Below are positions 1 through 7,423 of a DNA stretch of 64,000 nt, piece after piece. Source of the DNA: Paraburkholderia sp. BCC1884 (GTDB lineage Bacteria; Pseudomonadota; Gammaproteobacteria; Burkholderiales; Burkholderiaceae); NCBI RefSeq assembly GCF_900996225.1, contig NZ_CAAJGL010000156.1, forward strand, positions 186,001-250,000. Direction: 5' to 3'. Position numbers and translations under genes: made by a program. How positions within the stretch are numbered: position 1 is the stretch's first letter; each line of letters begins with the position of its first letter. The notes beneath the pieces were generated by a model. It saw only the letters and a program-made list of their open reading frames with translations. It was not told the origin of the DNA and did not search any database.

Positions 1-206
1 AGCGCGACCGGCACGGGTGCCGTGCAGATTGCGCCAGCGTTCCATGAGAGCTTGACAGGCTTCAGGTTGCTCTGGGCAGCGGCCCGCAGGCTCGGCAACA
101 CGAAAGACGCGCCGCCCAATGTCGCCGCGCCCGCGGTCCATGCGGTCTTGCGCAGCCACGCGCGCCGCGCGAGGTCCGGCGCCGCCGCGTTGTGGTTGGA
201 ATCCAT
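1..206 (-). CDS. ABC transporter substrate-binding protein, N-terminal part (continues beyond left edge)
   Basis: This is the first 68 codons of a gene running off the left edge. It begins at the ATG at 206-204. The N-terminus carries a twin-arginine-like signal (RRAWLRK, then a hydrophobic Ala/Gly-rich stretch ending in RAAAQSN), so the product is probably exported folded by Tat. The first mature residues (KPVKLSWNAGAICTAPVPVA) resemble the opening beta strand of NitT/TauT/SsuA-type solute-binding proteins. It lies 55 nt downstream of the ATPase gene of the same transport operon, which already has one binding protein, so it would be a second one. The assignment rests on the N-terminus only. 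Confidence 0.7.
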   Translation of the reverse strand, partial: MDSNHNAAAPDLARRAWLRKTAWTAGAATLGGASFVLPSLRAAAQSNLKPVKLSWNAGAICTAPVPVA

Positions 207-261
207 ATCGTTGCTTCCAGTTCGTTGTGTGATGGTTGGTTGGTCGGTCGACACGGCGCGC

Positions 262-1098
262 TCAGACATCCATGCCGAGTTGCCCGAGCACTTCGCGACG
301 CAGCGCGACCAGCTTCGGATCATCGCGATGACGCGGATACGGCGCATCGTTACGCACCTCCGCGACGATGCGCGCGGGACGCCCGCTAAACACGATCACG
401 CGGTTGGCGAGATACAGCGCCTCCTCGACATCGTGCGTAACGAGCAACACGGAATAGCGTGCCGCCTGCCAGAGACGCACGAGCTCGCCCTGCATACGAA
501 TGCGCGTGAGCGAATCGAGTTTGCCGAACGGTTCGTCGAGCACCAGCAATTGCGGATCGTTGACGAGCGCTCGCGCCAGCGCCGCACGCTGCGCCATGCC
601 ACCCGACAGTTGATGCGGAAAGGCGTCGGCAAACTTCGATAGTCCGACGAGTTCGAGCGCCGCGTCGACGCGCTCGCCGACTTTCGATTCTTTGTTTCCA
701 GGCCTGATCCGACTGGTGCGTTGCGCCTCGGGACCGAGGCCCACGTTGTCGCGCACAGTGCGCCAGGGAAACAGCGTCGGGTCCTGAAAGACCACGACGC
801 GCGAAGGATCGGGACCGTCGATCGGCAGGCCGTTGGCCTGCACACTTCCTTGCGTCGGCTTGTCGAGACCCGCGACGAGTCGCAGCAACGTGGATTTACC
901 GCATCCGCTGGGCCCGAGCAGAGCGACGAACTCGCCGGGTTCGACCGAAAGGCTGATGTCCTCCAGCACCGGCAGTCCTTCACCGCGGATCGCAAAGCGG
1001 TGACTGACATGACGCACGTCGATGCGCGCGCCGTCGCGGGATCGGTGCAGATCTGGCGTAACGCGGGACGAATGATCGAGTGGAGCGGTGATTACCAT
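262..1098 (-). CDS. ABC transporter ATP-binding protein, nitrate/sulfonate/taurine type
   Basis: A 278-residue cytoplasmic ATPase that would energise import by the adjacent permease. Visible motifs are Walker A GPSGCGKST (about residues 62-70), Q-loop near 105, ABC signature LSGGM (164-168), Walker B LLVLDEP (184-190) and the switch His in LLVTHDVEEAL. The VTHDVEEAL and PYPRHRDDP segments are typical of the SsuB/TauB/NrtD group. A longer open frame extends upstream to 1443, but that part lies inside the permease gene. The ATG at 1098 overlaps the permease stop (ATGGTAA), which implies translational coupling. The substrate class (sulfonates, taurine, nitrate or similar) is inferred from family and not resolved. 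Confidence 0.93.
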   Translation of the reverse strand: MVITAPLDHSSRVTPDLHRSRDGARIDVRHVSHRFAIRGEGLPVLEDISLSVEPGEFVALLGPSGCGKSTLLRLVAGLDKPTQGSVQANGLPIDGPDPSRVVVFQDPTLFPWRTVRDNVGLGPEAQRTSRIRPGNKESKVGERVDAALELVGLSKFADAFPHQLSGGMAQRAALARALVNDPQLLVLDEPFGKLDSLTRIRMQGELVRLWQAARYSVLLVTHDVEEALYLANRVIVFSGRPARIVAEVRNDAPYPRHRDDPKLVALRREVLGQLGMDV

Positions 1099-2126
1099 TT
1101 GAGCAATCCTTTTTGCCAGGCCAGCAGCCGGTCGCGGAACAGGAAGAGCAGCGAGATCAGCCCCGAGCACATCAGCGCCATCACGAGCAGCGCGGCGTAC
1201 ATGTTCGAATAGGCGGCCCAACCTTGCGCCCATTGCAGATACCAGCCGAGCCCGGCCTTGACGCCCATCATCTCCGCGACGAACAGCACGGAAAACGAAG
1301 CGCCGAGCCCCATGAACAGTCCCACGAAGACCGACGGCAACGCGGCGGGAATCGCCACCTTCAGAATCAGGAACGAGGGGCGCGCGCCGAGCGTGCGCGC
1401 GACATCGTAGTACGCGGAATTGACGCTGGCCACGCCGGACCACGTCAGTACTGCAACGGGAAACGCACTCGCCAGCGCGATCAGGAATACGCTCGCGCTG
1501 AAGCTCGACGGGAAAAAGAAGAACGCGAGAGGCAACCAGGCGGTCGCGGGCAGCGGACCGATGAAACGCAGCACAGGATGAAGCCAGTAGCCGACCGCCC
1601 GCGACCAGCCAATACTCACCCCGACGCTAAAACCGGTGAGCGCACCGAGCGCATAGCCGTAGACGAGCAAGCCAAGCGAATGAACCACGCTTGTCCATAG
1701 TCGCGGAAAATCGTCGAAGTACACGGCAATCAACGCCTGCGGCGGCGCGAAAAATGGCCGGGGCAACCACTCGAGTTTCGCGGTGACGATTTCCCATCCG
1801 CTGATACCGAGTGCGAGCGCAAGCAGCCAGGGCGCGGCCGCCAGCCATCGATTCGTGCGCGAGTCGTCGGTCTGGGTCGACGCCCGTTGGCGCCAGCCGC
1901 CAAGTACGATCAGCGCACAGAATGCCGCGAGCGCGAGTTTCAGAATCAGTAGCTCACGCGTGTACGGCCAATCGTCGAGATCCGGCCACCACTGCGTGAT
2001 GGCCGCGCCGCCCAGCCACGCCGCTGAAGCCAGCGTTGGCGCGATGAATCGTGCGGTGTCGCGGCGCGTCACTTCGGCCGTATCGTGCAGGCCGGGAACG
2101 TCGAGTAATTGCGGATGTGAAGACAT
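1092..2126 (-). CDS. ABC transporter permease, SsuC/TauC/NrtB family, with extended N-terminus
   Basis: A 344-residue inner-membrane permease. It has several hydrophobic segments and the BPD_transp_1 cytoplasmic loop (ARTLGARPSFLILKVAIPAALPSVFVGL, written here only as the landmark around residues 225-250), which docks on the ATPase. The N-terminal about 90 residues include an extra membrane segment (LILKLALAAFCALIVLGG) absent from short SsuC proteins. The ATG at 2126 was chosen because the longer reading frame runs back into the substrate-binding protein gene. It lies 25 nt after that gene and overlaps the ATPase by 7 nt, so the three form one operon. Confidence 0.92.
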   Translation of the reverse strand: MSSHPQLLDVPGLHDTAEVTRRDTARFIAPTLASAAWLGGAAITQWWPDLDDWPYTRELLILKLALAAFCALIVLGGWRQRASTQTDDSRTNRWLAAAPWLLALALGISGWEIVTAKLEWLPRPFFAPPQALIAVYFDDFPRLWTSVVHSLGLLVYGYALGALTGFSVGVSIGWSRAVGYWLHPVLRFIGPLPATAWLPLAFFFFPSSFSASVFLIALASAFPVAVLTWSGVASVNSAYYDVARTLGARPSFLILKVAIPAALPSVFVGLFMGLGASFSVLFVAEMMGVKAGLGWYLQWAQGWAAYSNMYAALLVMALMCSGLISLLFLFRDRLLAWQKGLLKW

Positions 2127-2151
2127 GTCGATGTTTCCAACAGGAGGAGGC

Positions 2152-3147
2152 TCACGCGCCGGAAATATGGGTATCGCTGATGGCGCGAACATCGATGCGG
2201 CGAGGCAGGATCGCATCGTGGAATGCGCTGTCGGCGACCTTTTGCAGCGCACCGATATCGGCGTCCGCAACGAAGCGTTGCCTGAGTGCCGAGCGCCGGG
2301 TGATTTGCAACGCAGCCGGCACGGGTACGTGTGTCAGCGACGCATAAACATGCGCATAAGCATCGGGATTGGCGAGCGCCCAATCGCCGGCCCGCTGCAA
2401 TCGCAGCAGGACATCCGCGATCGCGGCGCGCTTGCGAGCGTCGGTCACGGCCGCACCTGAGGCCGTGATGAAACCCAGCCCGCTATTGATGCCCGTGCCG
2501 TCGCGCAGAATCCGCGCGCCCTTTTGTGCGGCAATGCCAAAGTACGGGTCGAAGGTCGCCCAGACGTCGATCGATCCGGAGGCGAACGCGGCGAATGCAT
2601 CGACAGGCAGAATGAAGCGGACCGACACGTCGTCTTTGGTAAGGCCGGCTTCGGCCAGCGCGCCGTATAACTGGAATTGTGAAATGCTGCCGCGCGCGGA
2701 CGACACGAAGACCGTTCGCCCTTTCAGATCCGCCACCGAGCGAATCGTCGAGTCAGGCTTCACGAGAATGCCGAGTTGCGCACCCGAACCGACACGCGTG
2801 GCGACGATCTTCAGCGACGGGTCGCCGACCGCTGCCGCCAGCACCGGCAGATCGCCCGCCGGGGCAAGATCGACTGCGCCGGCGCGTTGCGCTTCGAAAA
2901 GAGGAGCCGCGCCCTGAAAGTTGGCCCAGCGGTACGCGTAGGGCGTGCCGTCGAGCACTTTCGCCGCTTCGGCCAGCGCGCGGGTACCACCGGCCTGATC
3001 GCCGAGCACGAGCGTCACCGACGCAAGCTCTGCGGCGCTCGCGCCACTGCTTTTCAGCGCGCCGAACGCGGCGATCGCGGGCGCAGCGGCAATGAGTCCG
3101 AGCGCGCGTCGCCGCTTCGAAAAAGACGTTGAAACAGATGCGGTCAT
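2152..3147 (-). CDS. ABC transporter substrate-binding protein, aliphatic-sulfonate-like
   Basis: A 331-residue periplasmic binding protein, first gene of the operon. The N-terminus (KRRRALGLIAAAPAIAAFGA) is a Tat/Sec-like export signal ending near GASAAE. The mature domain has the SsuA-type layout: an early VTLVLGDQAGGTRAL strand, a GAVDLAPAGDLPVL loop, GRTVFVSSARGS and DVWATFDPYF, all contacting ligand in this family. The ATG at 3147 is preceded by GAGG at good spacing; the upstream ATG at 3174 lacks a comparable site. The exact ligand cannot be read from the sequence. A palindrome-containing promoter lies 58-88 nt upstream. Confidence 0.9.
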   Translation of the reverse strand: MTASVSTSFSKRRRALGLIAAAPAIAAFGALKSSGASAAELASVTLVLGDQAGGTRALAEAAKVLDGTPYAYRWANFQGAAPLFEAQRAGAVDLAPAGDLPVLAAAVGDPSLKIVATRVGSGAQLGILVKPDSTIRSVADLKGRTVFVSSARGSISQFQLYGALAEAGLTKDDVSVRFILPVDAFAAFASGSIDVWATFDPYFGIAAQKGARILRDGTGINSGLGFITASGAAVTDARKRAAIADVLLRLQRAGDWALANPDAYAHVYASLTHVPVPAALQITRRSALRQRFVADADIGALQKVADSAFHDAILPRRIDVRAISDTHISGA

Positions 3148-3204
3148 AAGTCCTCGCTTGCGGTATGCCTGCAAGCGTAGCGACGAAGAACCGCCATGAG
3201 AATT

Positions 3205-3235
3205 ATTCTATTTCGATATGTTTATATCGAAACAA
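3205..3235 (-). promoter_or_regulatory. Promoter with embedded 9-bp palindrome upstream of the sulfonate-type ABC operon
   Basis: TTTCGATAT (3211-3219) and ATATCGAAA (3224-3232) form a perfect inverted repeat separated by GTTT. On the minus strand a good -10 (TAGAAT, 3210-3205) abuts the palindrome, and a -35-like TTGTTT (3235-3230) overlaps its other arm with a 19-bp spacer. A dimeric regulator bound here would sit between the promoter elements. The regulator is not encoded next to the site. Confidence 0.55.
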
Positions 3236-3296
3236 TATTTATCCTTCGCATATCTTCGAACGACCCGGCCGTGACGATCGAGATCATCGCCTCGTC

Positions 3297-3755
3297 TCAA
3301 TGGTAGGTTGTCGTCGAAGATTGGAGCTTGGTCACCTCGCCGCGCGTGAACCGGAACCAGCCTTGCGAGCCTTGCATGACGACTTCGTCGCCTTGCCAGA
3401 ACACGCGCCTGACCGACATGCGTTTGCCTGAGCGCTGCACAAGCGGCGGACGACGACGAAAATCGTAAAGCACCGGACCGGCTTCGGTCTGCACGAGAGT
3501 CCGTGTGACCGTATCGTTTGCGCTTATGTCGTCGAAATGGGCGAGCGTGTTGGCGCTGAAGCGGTCGAAGCTTTTCTGGTCCAGCGTTGCCACGAAATCG
3601 CGATCCTCGCGCACGAACTGCAACTGGCCCGCGACCGTCGCGAGCGGGCCGGACGCGGTGCTTTGCGCCTGAGCGCAGGTCACGAACGAAGTGGCGACGA
3701 TTGCAACGAGAAGCCATGTCTTCACGTGACGGCTGAGATTGGATGCGTGACTCAT
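3297..3755 (-). CDS. Exported hypothetical protein
   Basis: A 152-residue protein with a clear Sec signal peptide (residues about 12-30, LLVAIVATSFVTCAQAQS). No recognisable catalytic motif was found in the mature part, which has alternating charged and aromatic residues and a C-terminal beta-rich stretch (VRRVFWQGDEVVMQGSQGWF). The start overlaps the stop of the preceding SnoaL-like gene (ATGA, 3752-3755), so the two are very probably co-translated and may act together. The gene ends about 60 nt before the promoter of the ABC operon on the same strand. I do not recognise the family. Confidence 0.75.
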   Translation of the reverse strand: MSHASNLSRHVKTWLLVAIVATSFVTCAQAQSTASGPLATVAGQLQFVREDRDFVATLDQKSFDRFSANTLAHFDDISANDTVTRTLVQTEAGPVLYDFRRRPPLVQRSGKRMSVRRVFWQGDEVVMQGSQGWFRFTRGEVTKLQSSTTTYH

Positions 3756-4138
3756 AGCTGCGCCTCGATGGCGACTTTATCGATAACCGACCGCACCCGC
3801 TGAATTTTTCCTCCATCGAACTCGTAGAAGACGTTTTCGGCAAACGAGATTCGCCTACCGTTCACGTTAAGTCCGAGAAATGTGTTCGTCGGCGTGCAGT
3901 CGAACTGCAGTCGACTCGCAACGAAAGGAGGCTCGCAGACGAGCATCTCGATCTCGAAGTGAAGGTCCGGTATCTCACGAAAATCTTTCTCCAGCATCTG
4001 GCGGTAGCCGGCCAGCCCAAACTCGTTACCGTTGTGACTCGCCTTATCGCCGACGAAGCGGCCCAGCTCTGCCCAGTCTTGCCGGTTCAGACAGGCTATG
4101 TAGCTGCGGTAGATTTCAGAGAGCGTGGTCTTGTCCAT
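3752..4138 (-). CDS. SnoaL-like / NTF2-fold polyketide-cyclase-type protein
   Basis: A 128-residue single-domain protein. It has the SnoaL/ester-cyclase pattern: an N-terminal helix (IYRSYIACLNRQDWAELGRFV), a central YRQMLEKDFREIPDLHFEIE segment, and the strands RISFAENVFYEFDGGKIQRV with the typical 'FDGGKI' turn. The family adopts a cone-shaped alpha+beta fold and includes cyclases, isomerases and dehydratases acting on small organic substrates. Its stop codon overlaps the start of the exported hypothetical. The actual substrate is unknown. Confidence 0.82.
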   Translation of the reverse strand: MDKTTLSEIYRSYIACLNRQDWAELGRFVGDKASHNGNEFGLAGYRQMLEKDFREIPDLHFEIEMLVCEPPFVASRLQFDCTPTNTFLGLNVNGRRISFAENVFYEFDGGKIQRVRSVIDKVAIEAQL

Positions 4139-4237
4139 GGCAATCGTCCCTCGCGCGTTGACGGATCAGCAGATTGTCGACGAACGGAGAACGATTGTCG
4201 ATGAGCCTTTTCAAGGGCTATTCTTTCGACGCCTGCA

Positions 4238-5098
4238 CTACTTCAGCCACTGCGCCACCAGCGTCGGATTCTTGCCGATCCAGGCCGTCACGCCCTTCTC
4301 CGGCGTGGCCTCGCCGTCGGCCCGGATATCGTTCATCAGCGAGCCCAGCGTCTGGTCATCCATCTTCCATTGATGCAGCCAGCGCGAGGCGTCCGGATAG
4401 TCATGCGTGAAATTCGACGCGGCGATACCGTAGATCGCGTCCGGCGTGCCGAACGTGCCTTTCGGGTCCTTCAGATAGTGCATCGGATATTTCGCCCACA
4501 CCCAATGCGGATTCCATAGCGTGACCACGATCGGCTCGTGACGTTGTTCCGCGCGCGTCAACGCAAGCAGCATGGCCGCCTCAGACGACGGCAGCACCGA
4601 GTAATCCAGGCCGTAGTCGGTTTTGGCCTTCGCCGTCAGCTTCATCAGGCCGCTGCCGGATTCGATGCCGAAGATCGTGGCCTTTCCGTCGTGCGCGAAT
4701 TGCGCGGCTTGTGTGTTCAATTGATCGACGTTATCGACCTTCACGTAATCCGGCACGGCGAGGCCGAGTTGCGCTTTATCGAACCAGGGACCGATCCTTT
4801 CCACGTGTGCTTTCACGTTGTCGTAAGGCGCGGCATCGGCGGACGGAAGCCACACTTCAAAGGTCAGATCCAGTTTTCCCTGAGCCACGCCGCTGTAAAT
4901 CAGCGCTTTGTCGCCCGGCTGAAGATTGACCGTGTAACCCTTCTTCGCGAGCAGGACCTTCCACAGATTCGCGACCGCGATGTTCTCGGCCCAATTGTTC
5001 ACGCCGATCGTGATCGGCTTGTCCTGCGGTGCCGCCAACGCTACGGGGATGTAGCACGTCAAAAGGAGCAGACGTGCCGCGTTTAGCCACTTTTTCAT
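4238..5098 (-). CDS. Glycine-betaine/proline-type ABC substrate-binding protein (ProX/OpuAC family)
   Basis: A 286-residue periplasmic protein with a signal peptide (WLNAARLLLLTCYIPVALAA). The OpuAC pattern is visible: ITIGVNNWAENIAVANLWKVLLAKKGYTV at the mature N-terminus, LDLTFEVWLPSA, GIESGSGLM and LWNPHWVWAKYPM; aromatic residues such as the Trp of WNPHW usually form the box for a quaternary ammonium group. The start has an AGGAGG site 5 nt upstream. No permease or ATPase gene is adjacent, so it would have to work with a transporter encoded elsewhere. It is the last gene of the operon with the M24 enzyme and the dioxygenase, which suggests a betaine-like substrate for that pathway. Confidence 0.92.
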   Translation of the reverse strand: MKKWLNAARLLLLTCYIPVALAAPQDKPITIGVNNWAENIAVANLWKVLLAKKGYTVNLQPGDKALIYSGVAQGKLDLTFEVWLPSADAAPYDNVKAHVERIGPWFDKAQLGLAVPDYVKVDNVDQLNTQAAQFAHDGKATIFGIESGSGLMKLTAKAKTDYGLDYSVLPSSEAAMLLALTRAEQRHEPIVVTLWNPHWVWAKYPMHYLKDPKGTFGTPDAIYGIAASNFTHDYPDASRWLHQWKMDDQTLGSLMNDIRADGEATPEKGVTAWIGKNPTLVAQWLK

Positions 5099-5160
5099 GG
5101 AGCCTCCTGAGTCGGGGGAGCCGCCGGCGTGTCGACCGGCGGCCATGCATACCTGGGCAA

Positions 5161-6387
5161 TCAGGCGAGAAGCCGCGCTTCGAATGGATAGTCGGACAAG
5201 AGTTCGACCGAGCCGTCGTCGCGCACGTAAAGTTGCTCTTCCAGTTTCACCCCTTCGCCGCCGGCCTCGTGCCCGATGTAACTCTCGATGCACAAGGTCA
5301 TACCGGGTTCGATCACGCCGTCATATCCCTTTGCCGCGTTGTCTTCCCGATGGACAATGTAGGGATACTCGCCGGTCATCCCCACGCCGTGCGCCAATGC
5401 AAAGTAACGGCGCGCCTCGTAGGGTGGCGGAATCTTCCATGCCCTGGCGATGAACTCCTGAAAAGTCGTTCCGGCGCGGACGTTTTCCATGTTCGAGTGG
5501 ACCTGTTCGTACGCGAGCCTGTAGAGGTTTTTCTGCGCCGCCGAAGCGGGCGAATCGCCGCAAAGAAAGGTGCGGGAGAAGTCCGCGTAGTAGCCGAAGC
5601 GTCCCACCACGTCCGTATCCAGTCCGACCAGTTCGCCCGCCTGAATCTGGCGCGGGCTGCTTTCCTGAAACCACGGATTCGTGCGCGGCCCCGAACTGAT
5701 GAGGCGCGTCTCCACGTAATCGCCATCGGTTTCGATGATGTGCTTGTGCAGAAACGACCAGAGTTCGTTCTCGCTGATGCCCGGCACGAGCGCCGCTTCG
5801 AGCTTGCGCACACCCTCTTCGGCGGCGCGCAACGACGAGCGGATCATCTTGATCTCGTTAGGCACCTTGATCGCGCGCGCCCTTTCGAGCGGCTCCTGCG
5901 CGTCCGAGACGATGTAGCCGCGTGCCTGCAACGCAAACGCCGCCGCCGATGTCGCGCTTTCGATCGCGATGCGCTTGCCGCCGCCGCATCGCTTCATCAG
6001 GTCATCGATTTCGTCGGCCCATCGCTCGGTGACTTGACCCAACATGTCGTCGCAGAAATAGTAGGAGATCGCGGTTGCCGGGCGCACTTCATCGACGGTG
6101 TCGAGCCCCTCGGCGAGAAAATCGCAGCCGGCATACTCGAACAGCACGACCTTGCCTTCGGCCGGCACGAATGCGTAACGTGCCGGGTTGCGCATCGAAT
6201 AGACCTGCATGTTGCGCGAGCCGGTTGCATAACGCATGTGCGTGGGGTCGAACAGCACGGCGGCGGTAATGTCGCGTTTTTTTAACTCGCGGCGCACGGC
6301 GGCGAGCCGGTCACGCTGAATCTGTTTGATCTCTTCCGGCGTCGGCTCGCAATCTTCCGGACGATGAGTGGGACGAATGATGGACAT
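5161..6387 (-). CDS. M24-family metalloenzyme, DddP-like
   Basis: A 408-residue protein with an N-terminal creatinase-like domain and a C-terminal pita-bread M24 domain. Likely metal ligands are D257, D259, D269, H333, E368 and E383. Their spacing equals, with a constant offset of 38, the ligand set I recall for the DMSP lyase DddP (D295, D297, D307, H371, E406, E421), and differs from ordinary aminopeptidases P. The position matching DddP's proposed general base (D377) is Gly here (HGVGMTGEYP), so DMSP lyase activity is doubtful. Flanking genes encode a betaine-type binding protein and a dioxygenase. A different onium or N-methyl substrate, or a peptidase role, remains possible. Confidence 0.85.
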   Translation of the reverse strand: MSIIRPTHRPEDCEPTPEEIKQIQRDRLAAVRRELKKRDITAAVLFDPTHMRYATGSRNMQVYSMRNPARYAFVPAEGKVVLFEYAGCDFLAEGLDTVDEVRPATAISYYFCDDMLGQVTERWADEIDDLMKRCGGGKRIAIESATSAAAFALQARGYIVSDAQEPLERARAIKVPNEIKMIRSSLRAAEEGVRKLEAALVPGISENELWSFLHKHIIETDGDYVETRLISSGPRTNPWFQESSPRQIQAGELVGLDTDVVGRFGYYADFSRTFLCGDSPASAAQKNLYRLAYEQVHSNMENVRAGTTFQEFIARAWKIPPPYEARRYFALAHGVGMTGEYPYIVHREDNAAKGYDGVIEPGMTLCIESYIGHEAGGEGVKLEEQLYVRDDGSVELLSDYPFEARLLA

Positions 6388-6418
6388 GTGGGGGTTCTTT
6401 TTTTGATGAGTGAGTAAT

Positions 6419-7306
6419 CTAGTCGACCAGACCGTCGGCGCGGACCAGTCGCTGCTCGGCTTCGAGGTGCGCTTCGGACACCCGTCCATACAACTGGCGT
6501 GTGCGTTCGAGCCGGCCGATCACACCCGGTTTCTGCGAGTAGGCAAAAATCGCCGTATGACGTTCGACTTCGCCACCGACCTTCGTTACGCGATGCAGCG
6601 AGAAGCGCCCCTTGAACAGTTGCAGGTCGCCGGGCCGCAGCGTGATGACATTGACCGGCGCCCGCGACTCCCCGCCTATCACCCGCCCCACGCCTTCATA
6701 GTTCTCGCCGTGCGGGGAACGAATATTCGGGCAGTACTCGAAATCGCCGCCGGCGCTCGGCTGCTGCGTCATCATCGATACGATGAATTCGTTCGTGTCG
6801 TAATGCCACGGTTGTTCGGTGCCCGGCGGCATCACGTTCTGCACCAGACCGGCGTACGGATCGGCATATTCCCAGACACGTGCTTCGTCGAGACACGCGG
6901 CAATGAAGCGCTTCATCGACTGGGCAACGTAGATGCGATGCACGATGGCATCCGCCGGAATCAGATCACGTGTGACGAAACCGCTGGTCCGGTCCATAAA
7001 CATGCGGCGCGGGTCGGACGCGGGCAGCGCGGGGTCGTCCGCCGTAAAGTAGGCATTCACCTTACGGGTCGAAAAATAGGTCTTGGCGGCCAGCGCACGC
7101 CCTTCGAGTTGGGCTCGTTCGAGCGCCTCCGGGCGCAGGAAATCGTGCAGCACTGCGCTGCCGGTCGCGGCCAGTTGAGCGCGGCAAGCGGCCACGAGAT
7201 CTCGCAGGGCCGGATTTTCCGGCTCGTGCAGGGGATAACGGTCAGTGTTGACGATGTCGCCGAGATCGAGGCATTCGGCATCGGCAAGTGAAACACAGAG
7301 AACCAC
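6419..7306 (-). CDS. Fe(II)/2-oxoglutarate-dependent dioxygenase, HalD/ArpA-like
   Basis: A 295-residue enzyme with the facial triad H168-x-D170 (PWHYDTNEF) and H238 (FSLHRV), and R249 (ERHTAIFAY) to hold 2-oxoglutarate. The PPGTEQPWHYDTNEFIVSMM context is that of the ArpA/HalD-like oxygenases. The start is GTG at 7306, supported by GGAG 6 nt upstream. It is the first gene of a three-gene operon (dioxygenase, M24 enzyme, betaine-type binding protein; gaps of 31 and 62 nt), transcribed away from a LysR gene. It probably hydroxylates or demethylates the substrate taken up via the betaine-type binding protein. This pathway role is inferred. Confidence 0.88.
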   Translation of the reverse strand: MVLCVSLADAECLDLGDIVNTDRYPLHEPENPALRDLVAACRAQLAATGSAVLHDFLRPEALERAQLEGRALAAKTYFSTRKVNAYFTADDPALPASDPRRMFMDRTSGFVTRDLIPADAIVHRIYVAQSMKRFIAACLDEARVWEYADPYAGLVQNVMPPGTEQPWHYDTNEFIVSMMTQQPSAGGDFEYCPNIRSPHGENYEGVGRVIGGESRAPVNVITLRPGDLQLFKGRFSLHRVTKVGGEVERHTAIFAYSQKPGVIGRLERTRQLYGRVSEAHLEAEQRLVRADGLVD

Positions 7307-7423
7307 GGCAAGCTCCAGGTCGGTATTTTGGCGAGTGGATCAAAGGGCTGAATTCGAGAACAATCAACGCACTACGGCCCGATCTTTTGGCGGCCAATTT
7401 CTTTTGGAAAGCGAGGATTTCCG

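Noticed and set aside
262..1443. 393-residue open frame covering the ATPase
   Set aside because: Its first 115 residues lie inside the permease gene and are Arg-rich shadow sequence; the ATG at 1098 overlaps the permease stop.
5161..6387. Calling the M24 enzyme a DMSP lyase (dddP)
   Set aside because: Metal ligands match but the proposed catalytic Asp is Gly, and no other DMSP gene is present.
7307..7423. LysR operator (T-N11-A) between the LysR gene and the dioxygenase gene
   Set aside because: Several loose matches exist, such as TTGG-CGG-CCAA near 7387-7397, but none stands out enough to annotate.
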